From positions 3,344,501 through 3,408,500 of the forward strand of contig NZ_CP108356.1 in assembly GCF_036237315.1 (NCBI RefSeq): a stretch of DNA of 64,000 bases, read 5' to 3'. The notes under the pieces were generated by a model. It saw nothing but the letters and a program-made list of their open reading frames with translations. It ran no database searches and had not been told where the DNA came from. A program made the position numbers and the translations under genes. The stretch is from Streptomyces sp. NBC_01351 (lineage in GTDB: Bacteria > Actinomycetota > Actinomycetes > Streptomycetales > Streptomycetaceae). Shown here piece by piece: positions 44,445 through 53,428 of the stretch (the stretch's first letter is position 1; each line of letters opens with the position of its first letter).

Positions 44445-44648
44445 TCAGGCCGCTTCCGACTCGGGAGCGGCCTGTTCGCGTACGCCGCCATCCGGCGTTT
44501 CCGGCGTTCCCGGCTCGCCCTCCGCCGGTACGTCCGCACGCGCGGGCGGCGTCGAGACGGCGGTGGCGGCCACTCCCGCGGCGAGCAGGGCGCGCATGGA
44601 CACGGCGGACGGGCGGGGATCGCGCGGTGCTCCTGCTGGTGCCGACAT
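44445..44648 (-). CDS. Small exported protein behind an iron-box-like palindrome
   Basis: 67 residues. SMRALLAAGVAATAVSTPPA looks like a signal peptide followed by an acidic, Pro-rich tail of about 30 residues. The ATG follows AGGAGG at good spacing. A DmdR1-type palindrome sits ~30 bp upstream. The tail has no recognisable family; it might be a small secreted or membrane-associated peptide. Confidence 0.45.
   Translation of the reverse strand: MSAPAGAPRDPRPSAVSMRALLAAGVAATAVSTPPARADVPAEGEPGTPETPDGGVREQAAPESEAA
44447..44473. terminator. Hairpin between convergent genes
   Basis: AGGCCGCT / AGCGGCCT stem around an 11-nt loop, downstream of the YkuD-like gene and at the 3' end of the convergent small gene; bidirectional. 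Confidence 0.55.
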
Positions 44649-44677
44649 GGCTGCTGCCTCCTGGGCGAAACGCCGAA

Positions 44678-44693
44678 CTTAGGCATACCTAAG
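44678..44693 (-). promoter_or_regulatory. Iron-box-like palindrome
   Basis: CTTAGGCATACCTAAG. The TTAGGCATACCTAA core matches 12 of 14 positions of the DmdR1/DtxR iron-box half TTAGGCTAACCTAA. It lies just upstream of the small exported-protein gene, suggesting iron-repressed expression. Confidence 0.5.
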
Positions 44694-44764
44694 AAACTCT
44701 CGGTACCATGTCACCACGAGCGCCACCAAGAGCGCAATATCTTGCCGACGGCTTGTCGGTACGT

Positions 44765-45370
44765 TTACTCCGAGAGGGCCCCGGCCAGCACCTCGGCCCA
44801 GGCCCCGGCCCCGGCGGTCCAGCGCGCACCGACCCCGCGCACGGAGACCTCCCGTACGTCGTCCAGCACCTCCTCGTGGCCGACCGCCCGCGCGATCACC
44901 ACGTGCAGCCGGTCGTCGGAGAGCTCCTCCACCTTGCCGTCGCCCCACTCCACGACGACCACGGACTCGGGCAGCGAGACGTCGAGGTCCAGGTCCTCCA
45001 TCTCCTCCAGCCCGCCGCCCAGCCGGTACGCGTCCACGTGCACCAGCGCCGGTCCGCCGGTCAGCGAGGGGTGCACGCGGGCGATCACGAAGGTCGGCGA
45101 GGTCACGGCCCCGCGCACGCCCAGGCCCTCGCCGAGCCCGCGCGTGAGGGTGGTCTTGCCCGCGCCCAGCTCGCCGGTCAGCAGGACGAGGTCGCCGGGA
45201 CGCAGCAGCCCCGCGATCCTGCGGCCCAACTCCTGCATCTCGTCCGGGGAGCCGACGGTGATCCGGGTCTCGGCGCTGCCCGCGGCGGCGCCCGCGGCGC
45301 TCCCGGTCTCAGCTGCCGGTGCTGCCGGTGCTGCCTGGCTGCGCTGTACTTCCAGCGGTACTTCTTCCAT
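44765..45370 (-). CDS. tsaE: TsaE, t6A ATPase
   Basis: 201 residues, P-loop ATPase that drives the TsaB-TsaD cycle. Walker A GELGAGKTT, switch region TSPTFVIARVH, and LPESVVVVEWGDGK are intact. The N-terminal ~35 residues are Ala/Gly-rich and overlap the 3' end of the alpha/beta-hydrolase gene by about 60 nt. The ATG is the likely start; a TTG three codons earlier is possible. Confidence 0.93.
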   Translation of the reverse strand: MEEVPLEVQRSQAAPAAPAAETGSAAGAAAGSAETRITVGSPDEMQELGRRIAGLLRPGDLVLLTGELGAGKTTLTRGLGEGLGVRGAVTSPTFVIARVHPSLTGGPALVHVDAYRLGGGLEEMEDLDLDVSLPESVVVVEWGDGKVEELSDDRLHVVIARAVGHEEVLDDVREVSVRGVGARWTAGAGAWAEVLAGALSE

Positions 45371-46505
45371 GCGTGCCAACGTTAGTCGCTGCCGGGACCG
45401 GGACCGCCCCGGTGCGTGCGAGCAGCTCCGTGAGCAGCCGGGTCACGGTCTCCGGGCGTTCCAGCATCATCAGGTGCCCGGTGGACTCCAGGACCACCAG
45501 CTCGGCGCCGGGCAGCGCCTCTTCGATGGCGATGCTGTGCGCGGCCGGGGTGATCATGTCCCTGTCCCCCGCGACGACGGTGACGGGGACGTCCGCGAAC
45601 CGCTGGAGCGCGGCCGTCTTGTCGTGGGTCTGGAAGGCCGGATAGAACTCGGCGACCACGTCGATCGGGGTGGCCTCGATCAGCCGCTCCGCGAAGCGCG
45701 CGACGCCCGGGTCCACGTCCTTCGAGCCGAACGAGTACATCTTGATCATGCCGGCGAAGAGGTCTGCGGTGGCCCGGCGGCCCTTCTCCACCAGCTCCAC
45801 CTGCGAGCCGAGCGCCTTGAGCACCCCGGGCAGCAGCCTGCGTACGGCGCCCATGCCGACGGACGGAAGCCCGTACGTCACCTCGTCGAGCCGGCCGCTG
45901 GACGTACCGACCAGAGCCACGCCGACCACCCGCTCCCGCACGAGCTCGGGGAACTGGTCGGCGAGTCCCATGATGGTCATTCCGCCCATCGAGTGACCCA
46001 CCAGAACCAGCGGGCCCTCGGGGGCGGCCGCGTCGATGACGGCCTTCAGGTCCCGTCCGAGCTGCTCGATGGTCAGCGGCTCGCCGTCCGCCTGCGCGAG
46101 GCCGCGCGCGCTGCGGCCGTGGCTGCGCTGGTCCCAGTAGACGGCGCGGACCACTCCGCGCAGGGCGGCGCGCTGGAAGTGCCAGGAGTCCTGGGAGAGG
46201 CAGTATCCGTGGCAGAAGACGACCGTGGCCGGGGGCGCGGGCTTGCGGCGCAGCCGCGACCGCTTGGCGCCCTCCGGGAGCTCGTCGACCTCGTAGTGGA
46301 GCTCGGTGGCGTCCTCGGCCCGGACGATCCCTTCGGTCCCGCGCAGGGACCCGTAGTCCCCGGCGGCGTCGAGCGCGAGGCGCGCCTTCATGCGCATGCC
46401 CCGCCCGACGGTGATCCGTTCGACCGCCACACCGGCCGCCGCGCCCGCGGCTATCACGCCGATGGCGGCGCCGGCCCAGCCGGCCTTGCGCCAGTTCTCG
46501 CTCAC
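45309..46505 (-). CDS. Alpha/beta-fold hydrolase
   Basis: 398 residues. A hydrophobic N-terminal segment (AGWAGAAIGVIAAGAAAGVA) anchors or exports it. The hydrolase has oxyanion motif CHGYCLSQDSWHFQR, nucleophile elbow GHSMGGM, a GDRDMITP acid region, and catalytic His in STGHLMMLERPE. The Ser/Thr/Gly-rich tail overlaps tsaE. Substrate unknown. It is in the same operon as alr and tsaE. GTG start. Confidence 0.9.
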   Translation of the reverse strand: MSENWRKAGWAGAAIGVIAAGAAAGVAVERITVGRGMRMKARLALDAAGDYGSLRGTEGIVRAEDATELHYEVDELPEGAKRSRLRRKPAPPATVVFCHGYCLSQDSWHFQRAALRGVVRAVYWDQRSHGRSARGLAQADGEPLTIEQLGRDLKAVIDAAAPEGPLVLVGHSMGGMTIMGLADQFPELVRERVVGVALVGTSSGRLDEVTYGLPSVGMGAVRRLLPGVLKALGSQVELVEKGRRATADLFAGMIKMYSFGSKDVDPGVARFAERLIEATPIDVVAEFYPAFQTHDKTAALQRFADVPVTVVAGDRDMITPAAHSIAIEEALPGAELVVLESTGHLMMLERPETVTRLLTELLARTGAVPVPAATNVGTHGRSTAGSTAQPGSTGSTGS

Positions 46506-46524
46506 GCCGCCGCCCTCACTCCGC

Positions 46525-47661
46525 TCAGCCGCCGAGGTACACCCGGGGCACTCGGCCACCGATACGGGTGACGATCTCATACGCGATCGTGTGCGCGGCC
46601 TGTGCCCAGTCCTCGGCGGTGGGTTCACCGCGCTCCGCGTCCCCGAAGATGACGGCTTCGTCGCCGACGCGGGCGTGGTCTCCGTCCAAGTCGACCACGA
46701 ACTGGTCCATGGCGACGCGGCCGGCCACGCGGCGGATCTTGCCGCCGACGAGCACGGGCCCGGCCCCGGATCCGTGCCGCGGGATGCCGTCGGCGTAGCC
46801 CGCCGGGATCAGCGCGAGGGTCGTCTCGTTCTCGGTGATGTAGTGGTGGCCGTAGCTGACCCCGTGCCCGGCGGGGACCGTCTTGACCAGCGCGACGGAG
46901 GCCTTGAGGGTCATCGCGGGGCGGAGTCCGAGCTGGGCGGGGGTGCCGAGCTCGGGGGCGGGCGACACCCCATAGACGGCCAGGCCGGGGCGCACCAGGT
47001 CGAAGTGGGACTCGGGGAGCGTCAGCGTCGCCGGCGAGTTGGCCATGTGCCGGACCTCGGGCTCGACGCCCTCCTTCTCGGCGTACGCGAGCATGTCGCG
47101 GAACGCGGCGAGCTGGAGCTGGATCGAGGGGTGGCCGGGCTCGTCGGCGCAGGCGAAGTGCGACCAGACGCCGGTGACGTTCACGGTGCCCTCCGCCTGG
47201 GCGGCGACGGCCGCGGTGACGAGCTCTTCCCAGTCGGCGGGCTGGCAGCCGTTGCGGCCGAGGCCGGTGTCGGCCTTGAGCTGGATGCGCGCGGTGCGGC
47301 CCGCCGCACGGGCGGCCTCGCGTACCTCGTCCAGCGCCCACATCCCGCTGACGGAAACGTCGACATCGGCCTCGACTGCCTCGCGCCAGGGCCCGCCGGG
47401 GGTCCAGAGCCAGCACAGGATCCGGCCTTCGATCCCGCCGGCGCGCAGGGCGAGCGCCTCTTCGGGCGTGGCGGTCCCGAGCCAGCCGGCGCCGGCCTCC
47501 TGGGCGGCCTTTGCGCAGGCCAGGGCCCCGTGCCCGTAGGCATCCGCCTTGACCACGGCCATCAACCCGGCCCGGGGCGCTCGCTCGCGCAGTGCGCGCA
47601 CGTTCCCCCGTACGGCGTCAAGATCGATCTCGGCGTACACGCGCATCGGTGTCTCGTTCAT
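46525..47661 (-). CDS. alr: Alanine racemase
   Basis: 378 residues, PLP enzyme supplying D-alanine for peptidoglycan. The PLP lysine is in VVKADAYGHG and the second-face tyrosine in SYGHHYIT; the C-terminal beta-domain has GRVAMDQFVVDLD. ATG start after a G-rich Shine-Dalgarno. Confidence 0.96.
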   Translation of the reverse strand: MNETPMRVYAEIDLDAVRGNVRALRERAPRAGLMAVVKADAYGHGALACAKAAQEAGAGWLGTATPEEALALRAGGIEGRILCWLWTPGGPWREAVEADVDVSVSGMWALDEVREAARAAGRTARIQLKADTGLGRNGCQPADWEELVTAAVAAQAEGTVNVTGVWSHFACADEPGHPSIQLQLAAFRDMLAYAEKEGVEPEVRHMANSPATLTLPESHFDLVRPGLAVYGVSPAPELGTPAQLGLRPAMTLKASVALVKTVPAGHGVSYGHHYITENETTLALIPAGYADGIPRHGSGAGPVLVGGKIRRVAGRVAMDQFVVDLDGDHARVGDEAVIFGDAERGEPTAEDWAQAAHTIAYEIVTRIGGRVPRVYLGG

Positions 47662-47820
47662 CCCCCCCAGTCTCTCAGAGCCCCTACCCGGCCCTTGGCG
47701 CGACCGGCCCGAGGGCCTCGGGTCCCGCTGCGCGGAGCCCTCTCCGCCGTCCACCATCCCCCTGGCGCCCGGACGGGCCCCCCAGCCGGGGCCGTGCCCC
47801 GGGAAGCGGCGCCGCAGGCG

Positions 47821-49212
47821 TCATGGACGGCGGACGTCCCGCCAGGCGGCCGGCAACGCTTCGGCCACGTCCTGGGCCAGCAGCGGGCCCCCGCAAAGCC
47901 TGGCCGCCAGGCCGTGGAGGTACGCCGCCACCGACCCCGCGTCCACCGCCGACAGGCCCCCCGCCAGGAGGGACCCGGCCAGCCCGGACAGCACGTCCCC
48001 GCTCCCGGCGGTGGCCAGCCACGGAGTCCCCGTCGGGTTCACCCGCACGGGCGAACCGCCGGAGGCGACCAGCGTCGTCGAGCCCTTCAGCAGCACCGCC
48101 GCCCCGTACCGCCCGGCCAGATCCCGCGCGGCGGCCAGCCGCCCGGCCTCCACCGACTCCCGCGAGACCCCCAGCAGCGCCGCCGCCTCCCCCGCGTGCG
48201 GGGTCATCAGGGTCGCGGCCGTCCGCGCCCGCAGCACCCCCGCGTCCAGTCCGCGCAGCCCGTCCGCGTCGACCAGTACGGGGACCGGGTCCGTCAGGGC
48301 CTGGGCAACCTCCCCGCCGCGCCCCTCCCCCAGCCCCGGCCCGACCACCCACGCCTGCACCCGGCCCCGCCCGATCAGCGTCTCCGGGAAGCGGGCCAGC
48401 ACCGCGTCCGCCGCCGGCCCCACGTACCGCACCGCCCCCGCACCGCCGCGCAGCGCGCCCGCCACGGCCAGCACCGCCGCGCCCGGGTACTGCGCGGACC
48501 CGGCGACGATCCCGACCACGCCCCGCCGGTACTTGTCGCTCGACGCCGTCGGCACCGGCAGCAGCTCCGCCACATCGGCGTGCTGCAATGCCTCCAGCCC
48601 GGGCTGCGACGGCAGCTCCAGCCCGATGTCCACCAGCCGCAGCGCGCCCGCCCGCGAGGCGCCGGGGTCGATCAGCAGGCCGGGCTTGTACGCCCCGAAG
48701 GTCACGGTGACGTCGGCCGTGACGGCCGCGCCCGCGACTTCTCCGGAGTCCGCGTCCACCCCGCTCGGCAGGTCCACGGCCACCACCACCGCGCCCGCCG
48801 GGATCCGTTCCACCAGGGCGGCCGCCGCCGGCCGCAGCCCGCCCCGCCCGCCGATGCCGACGAGCCCGTCCAGCACCAGGTCGGCCCGGGCCGGCACCGA
48901 CTCCGCGACCCGACCCCCGGCAGCCCGCAGCGCGGCCAGCCCGCCCGCGTGCATCCGCGCCGGATCCATCGGCACGGCCGTCACCCCGGCGCCCCGCCGC
49001 GCCAGCCGCGCGCCCGCGTACAGTGCGTCGCCGCCGTTGTCCCCGGGCCCGACCAGCAGCACCACCCGGGATCCGTACACCCGGCCCAGCAGCCCCGCGC
49101 AGACGGCGGCCAGCCCGGCCGCCGCCCGCAGCATCAGGGCGCCTTCGGGCAGCCGCGCGATCAACTCCCGCTCGGCGCCCCGTACGGTCTCCACGCTGTA
49201 AGCAGTTCGCAT
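47821..49212 (-). CDS. nnr: Bifunctional NAD(P)H-hydrate epimerase/dehydratase
   Basis: 463 residues. The N-terminal epimerase domain (LVGPGDNGGDALYAGARLA, VVAVDLPSGVDADSG) racemises damaged NAD(P)HX; the C-terminal ribokinase-like domain (LMTPHAGEAAALLG, ATAGSGDVLSGLAGSLL) dehydrates it. Fused architecture is standard in bacteria. ATG start. Confidence 0.93.
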   Translation of the reverse strand: MRTAYSVETVRGAERELIARLPEGALMLRAAAGLAAVCAGLLGRVYGSRVVLLVGPGDNGGDALYAGARLARRGAGVTAVPMDPARMHAGGLAALRAAGGRVAESVPARADLVLDGLVGIGGRGGLRPAAAALVERIPAGAVVVAVDLPSGVDADSGEVAGAAVTADVTVTFGAYKPGLLIDPGASRAGALRLVDIGLELPSQPGLEALQHADVAELLPVPTASSDKYRRGVVGIVAGSAQYPGAAVLAVAGALRGGAGAVRYVGPAADAVLARFPETLIGRGRVQAWVVGPGLGEGRGGEVAQALTDPVPVLVDADGLRGLDAGVLRARTAATLMTPHAGEAAALLGVSRESVEAGRLAAARDLAGRYGAAVLLKGSTTLVASGGSPVRVNPTGTPWLATAGSGDVLSGLAGSLLAGGLSAVDAGSVAAYLHGLAARLCGGPLLAQDVAEALPAAWRDVRRP

Positions 49213-49215
49213 GGG

Positions 49216-49584
49216 CTAACCCTCGGCGATCACCACCGCGGAGGCGACCCCGGCGTCGTGGCTCAGCGAGATGTGCCAGGACTTCACGCCCAGCGCCAGC
49301 GCCCGCGCCTCCACCGTCCCCGACACCCGCAGCCGGGGCCGGCCGCTGTCCTCCACGTACACCTCGGCGTCGGTCCACAGCAGTCCGCCGGGCGCGCCCA
49401 GCGCCTTGGCCAGGGCCTCCTTGGCGGCGAACCGCGCGGCGAGCGAGGCGACTCCGCGCCGCTCGCCGCTCGGCAGCGTCAACTCGGAGTCGACGAACAA
49501 CCGCCCGGCCAGGCCCGGCGTTCGCGCCAGCGCCGCCCCGAACCGCTCGATCTCCGCCACGTCGATCCCGACGCCGATAATCAC
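49216..49584 (-). CDS. acpS: Holo-ACP synthase
   Basis: 122 residues, transfers 4'-phosphopantetheine from CoA to [21 protein letters not shown] with the magnesium Asp, [13 protein letters not shown], and [16 protein letters not shown] are family motifs. Just before nnr and after glmS in gene order. Confidence 0.95.
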   Translation of the reverse strand: MIIGVGIDVAEIERFGAALARTPGLAGRLFVDSELTLPSGERRGVASLAARFAAKEALAKALGAPGGLLWTDAEVYVEDSGRPRLRVSGTVEARALALGVKSWHISLSHDAGVASAVVIAEG

Positions 49585-49618
49585 AACGACAGCCCCACTT
49601 ACTCGCTCGTTCTACCGC

Positions 49619-51466
49619 TCACTCCACGGTCACGGACTTCGCGAGGTTACGCGGCTGGTCCACCTCGTTCCCCCGCGCGGTCGCCAGCTCGCACGCGAAC
49701 ACCTGCAACGGCACCGTCGCCACCAGCGGCTGGAGCAGCGTCGGCGTCGCCGGGATCCGGATCAGGTGGTCGGCGTAGGGGACGACCGCCTCGTCGCCCT
49801 CCTCCGCGATCACGATGGTCCGCGCCCCGCGGGCCCGGATCTCCTGGATGTTCGACACGATCTTGTCGTGGAGCACCGACCGGCCGCGCGGCGAGGGCAC
49901 GACCACCACCACCGGCAGGTCCTGCTCGATCAGGGCGATCGGCCCGTGCTTGAGCTCGCCCGCCGCGAAGCCCTCGGCGTGCATGTAGGCCAGCTCCTTG
50001 AGCTTGAGCGCGCCCTCCAGTGCCACCGGGTAGCCGACGTGCCGGCCCAGGAACAGCACGGTGTTCTTGTCGGCGAGGGAGCGCGCGAGCTCGCGCACCG
50101 GCTCCATGGTCTCCAGCACGGTGTCCACGGCCGCGGCGATGTCCGACAGCTCCCGGATCACGGCCTCGATCTCGTCGCCCCACTTGGTGCCCCGGACCTG
50201 CCCGAGGTACAGCGCGACCAGGTAGCAGGCCACCAGCTGCGTCAGGAACGCCTTGGTCGAGGCGACGGCCACCTCGGGACCGGCGTGCGTGTACAGCACG
50301 GCATCCGATTCGCGCGGGATCGTCGACCCGTTCGTATTGCAGATGGCCAGCACCTTGGCCCCCTGCTCACGCGCGTGCCGCAGCGCCATCAGGGTGTCCA
50401 TGGTCTCGCCGGACTGCGAGATCGCGACCACCAGCGTCCGCTGGTCCAGGATCGGGTCGCGGTAGCGGAACTCGCTCGCCAGCTCCGTCTCGCACGGGAT
50501 GCGGGTCCAGTGCTCGATGGCCAGCTTCGCGATCATGCCCGCGTGGTACGCCGTACCGCACGCCACGACCACGACCTTGTCGACCTCCCTGAGCACCGAG
50601 GTGGGGATGCGCACCTCGTCCAGGGTCAGCGAACCGCTCGCGTCGATCCTGCCCAGGAGGGTGTCGGCGACAGCCTTCGGCTGCTCGGCGATCTCCTTGA
50701 GCATGAAGTAGTCATAACCCCCCTTCTCGGCCGCCGAGGCGTCCCAGTCCACGTGGTACGCCCGCACGGACGCGGCCGAACCGTCGAAGTTGGTCACCGT
50801 GACCCCGTCGCGGCGGAGCTCGACGACCTGGTCCTGCCCCAGCTCGATCGCGGACCGGGTGTGGGCGATGAACGCGGCCACGTCCGAGGCGAGGAAGTTC
50901 TCTCCCTCTCCAACGCCCACCACCAGAGGGGAGTTCCGGCGCGCGCCGACCACCACGTCGGGCACGTCCGCGTGCACCGCGACCAGCGTGAAGGCGCCCT
51001 CCAGCTGCCGGCACACCTGCCGCATGGCCTCGGTGAGGTCCCCGGTGGCCGAGAACCGCTCCGCCAGCAGGTGCGCCACGACCTCGGTGTCCGTCTCGGA
51101 CTCCAGCCGGTGTCCACGCTCGGCCAGTTCGGCGCGGAGCTGGGCGAAGTTCTCGATGATGCCGTTGTGCACGACGGCCACGCGCCCCGAATTGTCGAGG
51201 TGCGGATGGGCGTTGACGTCGGTGGGCCCGCCATGGGTGGCCCACCGGGTGTGCCCGAGCCCCGTGGATCCGGCCGGCAGCGGGTGCCCGACCAGCTCCT
51301 TCTCCAGATTGACGAGCTTCCCGGCCTTCTTGACGGACTCCAGTCCGCCGTCGGCGAGCACGGCGACCCCGGCCGAGTCGTAGCCGCGGTACTCCAGCCG
51401 CTTGAGTCCGGCGATGACCACATCGAGCGCCGACTGCGCTCCCACGTAACCCACAATTCCGCACAT
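49619..51466 (-). CDS. glmS: Glucosamine-6-phosphate synthase
   Basis: 615 residues, converts fructose-6-phosphate and glutamine to glucosamine-6-phosphate, first step to UDP-GlcNAc. The N-terminal glutaminase has nucleophile Cys2 (MCGIVGYVGAQSALDVVIAG) and GHTRWATHGGPTDVNAHPH. Two SIS domains (CGTAYHAGMIAKLAIEHWTR, AISQSGETMDT, GRHVGYPVALEGALKLKEL) follow; it ends LAKSVTVE. Start ATG. Confidence 0.97.
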   Translation of the reverse strand: MCGIVGYVGAQSALDVVIAGLKRLEYRGYDSAGVAVLADGGLESVKKAGKLVNLEKELVGHPLPAGSTGLGHTRWATHGGPTDVNAHPHLDNSGRVAVVHNGIIENFAQLRAELAERGHRLESETDTEVVAHLLAERFSATGDLTEAMRQVCRQLEGAFTLVAVHADVPDVVVGARRNSPLVVGVGEGENFLASDVAAFIAHTRSAIELGQDQVVELRRDGVTVTNFDGSAASVRAYHVDWDASAAEKGGYDYFMLKEIAEQPKAVADTLLGRIDASGSLTLDEVRIPTSVLREVDKVVVVACGTAYHAGMIAKLAIEHWTRIPCETELASEFRYRDPILDQRTLVVAISQSGETMDTLMALRHAREQGAKVLAICNTNGSTIPRESDAVLYTHAGPEVAVASTKAFLTQLVACYLVALYLGQVRGTKWGDEIEAVIRELSDIAAAVDTVLETMEPVRELARSLADKNTVLFLGRHVGYPVALEGALKLKELAYMHAEGFAAGELKHGPIALIEQDLPVVVVVPSPRGRSVLHDKIVSNIQEIRARGARTIVIAEEGDEAVVPYADHLIRIPATPTLLQPLVATVPLQVFACELATARGNEVDQPRNLAKSVTVE

Positions 51467-51520
51467 AGGCCGCAGCGTACGCCGTCACCGGCCGTCTGCC
51501 CCGTACCCGAACAAGACGAA

Positions 51521-51554
51521 AACCCCGCCCCGGCGCATGTGCCGGAGCGGGGTT
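51521..51554 (-). terminator. Terminator of the upstream lipoprotein gene
   Basis: AACCCCGCCCCGGC and GCCGGAGCGGGGTT pair with one mismatch around a 6-nt loop, followed on the minus strand by TTTTCGTC; intrinsic-type terminator between the lipoprotein and glmS. Confidence 0.8.
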
Positions 51555-51574
51555 GACGGTCAGTCGGGCGGGGC

Positions 51575-52354
51575 TCAGCCGAGCTTCTTGACCTGCGTGT
51601 CGATCAGGGCGGTCGGGGACTCCGTCGTACCGAGGAAGCTGATCGAGTTGAAGGTGGCCACCGTGGCGCCCTTGCGCACGACGACGAGCTGCCCGGTGGC
51701 CTTGTCGCCACCCTCGTCCACGATCGTGATGGCCAGGCTCACGACCTCGTCGCCGCCGGTGACGGCCGGGCCAGGCTTGACGCCCTCGTACTTGGTGGCC
51801 TCGCCATCGGTGGTGGCGGTGAAGCCGCCCGCGCACGCCGTGCCGGCCGCCTTGAGGGAGGCGAGGAGCTCCTCGGCGCCCTTTCCGTCGTAGGAGGACA
51901 GGCCGATCATCGTCACGGTGGTGCCGATGGTCTTCTGGATGGCCTTCGCCTGCTCCTCCGGCGAGGCGTCGGGGGCGAGCGGCTTCGGCTTGGCCGACAG
52001 CATCTGGCGGGCGATGCCGGTCGGGGTTCCGATCTTCTGCACGGCCTGGCTCTGGACCAGGACCTTGCACTCGGCCTTGTCGGTGGTGACCGCGTGCTTG
52101 TCCACGTCGGCGAGCTCGCCGGTGGCCGTGGCGTCGCCGGTGTAGTCGGGGACCTCGGCCTGGGTGACCATCAGCGCGCCCAGCTCGGCGTCCGTCTTGC
52201 CCTTGGCGGCGGGAGCCGCCGAGGTCGCGGCGGCGGACGGCTTGGCGTCCGCCTTCTTCTCATCGGCCTTGTCGGCGCCGCAGGCGGTGGCCAGCAGGGC
52301 CAGGGACACCGCGGAAGCGGTCAGGACGGAACGACGGACGAGTGCGGTACGCAC
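51575..52354 (-). CDS. Putative lipoprotein, paralogue 1
   Basis: 259 residues. Signal SVLTASAVSLALLATACGAD with lipobox (ATAC), a Lys/Ala/Asp linker, then a soluble domain with KCKVL-type and TACAGGF cysteine regions. The C-terminal ~100 residues (PGPAVTGGDEVVSLAITI, GQLVVVRKGATVATFNSISF) closely match the next gene. Role unknown. GTG/ATG start is the codon before the basic RRS signal. Confidence 0.85.
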   Translation of the reverse strand: MRTALVRRSVLTASAVSLALLATACGADKADEKKADAKPSAAATSAAPAAKGKTDAELGALMVTQAEVPDYTGDATATGELADVDKHAVTTDKAECKVLVQSQAVQKIGTPTGIARQMLSAKPKPLAPDASPEEQAKAIQKTIGTTVTMIGLSSYDGKGAEELLASLKAAGTACAGGFTATTDGEATKYEGVKPGPAVTGGDEVVSLAITIVDEGGDKATGQLVVVRKGATVATFNSISFLGTTESPTALIDTQVKKLG

Positions 52355-52578
52355 GAAGAATCTCCCCCACGGACGAGAACAAGAGAACAGCAGGAGCGGC
52401 GCCCCGGCATGGCGAGGGCGCGCTTCAGAACTGCGGTATCCCGCAATGTACCTGCCGAACGATCACTCGATCGGATCATTTCGCTCGCGCGGCCGATCGT
52501 GACCCCCACGAGACCGCAAGGCCCTCGAACCGGTACCCGCCGCCGTACAACCGTCCCCGCCGGACCGCCGGCGGCGGC

Positions 52579-53295
52579 TCAGCCGAGCTTGTCCAGCTGC
52601 ACGGAGACGATCGCCCGGGGATCCTCGGCCACCCCTATCTCATTGACCGCCGAGAAGATCGCGAGCGTCCCGCCCTTGCGGACGACCACCAGCTTGGTGG
52701 TGATCTTCATCCCGGGACCCTCGTCGCCGACCACCTCGAAGCGCATTTCGTACGAGAGCGCCTCGTCGCCCCCGGTCACGGCGGCCCCGGGTCCGATGGT
52801 GGTCGGGAAATCGTCGGTGTACCCGCCGGCGCAGGCGTCCGCCGCCGTCTTCAGCAGCGCGAACGCCTCCTTGGCCCCGTTGCCCTCGTACGAGCCGAGT
52901 GCGATCCGGGTGGTCGTGTCGGCCAGCCCCTTGCCGTAAGCCTCCAGCCGCTCCTCGTCGGAGGCTTCGGGCTTCAGCGGCTTGGAGACGGCCTTGCTCC
53001 ACTCCTTCGTGACCGGCGACCCGGGCAGCCAGAACGCCTGTGCCTTGGCGAGCGGCACGCACGCGGGCTCTACGGCCGTTGCCGCGGCGGCGTCGGTCGT
53101 GGCCTCGGCGTCCGATACGACGTGCATCTCCAGACCCTGCAGGTCCTGCTGCCCCACCACCCGGCCCCCGGTCTTCGCGCCCGCCCCCGCTTCCGCACCC
53201 TTCTCCGACGCACAGCCGGTGACGCCGGACAGCAGCGCGAGCGACGCCACCGCCACGACGGCGGGCAAAGAACGGGCGCTGAACTGGTTGCGCAT
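52579..53295 (-). CDS. Putative lipoprotein, paralogue 2
   Basis: 238 residues. Signal SLPAVVAVASLALLSGVTGC with lipobox VTGC. The rest parallels paralogue 1: ADACAGGYTDDFPTTIGPGA, TGGDEALSYEMRFEVV, TKLVVVRKGGTLAIFSAVNE. The pair arose by tandem duplication; each has its own start and spacing. ATG after GGGGGTC. Confidence 0.85.
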   Translation of the reverse strand: MRNQFSARSLPAVVAVASLALLSGVTGCASEKGAEAGAGAKTGGRVVGQQDLQGLEMHVVSDAEATTDAAAATAVEPACVPLAKAQAFWLPGSPVTKEWSKAVSKPLKPEASDEERLEAYGKGLADTTTRIALGSYEGNGAKEAFALLKTAADACAGGYTDDFPTTIGPGAAVTGGDEALSYEMRFEVVGDEGPGMKITTKLVVVRKGGTLAIFSAVNEIGVAEDPRAIVSVQLDKLG

Positions 53296-53428
53296 GGTGG
53301 ACCCCCACGGTTCCCGAGCAGAAAGAGAACGAATGTACGACACAACCACTCCGGCATAAGTCCCGCGGGCCCGCCCACGTGACCGACCACACCACCCACG
53401 ACCGGCTCCGAGCCCCGACAATGGCGGT

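Noticed and set aside
49216..49584. Reading a long opposite-strand frame across acpS-glmS as a gene
   Set aside because: It lacks a start with an RBS and its product has no motifs, whereas acpS and glmS are complete.
51467..51574. glmS ribozyme/riboswitch
   Set aside because: The gap ahead of glmS holds a terminator hairpin but no glmS ribozyme core; actinobacteria are not known to use it.
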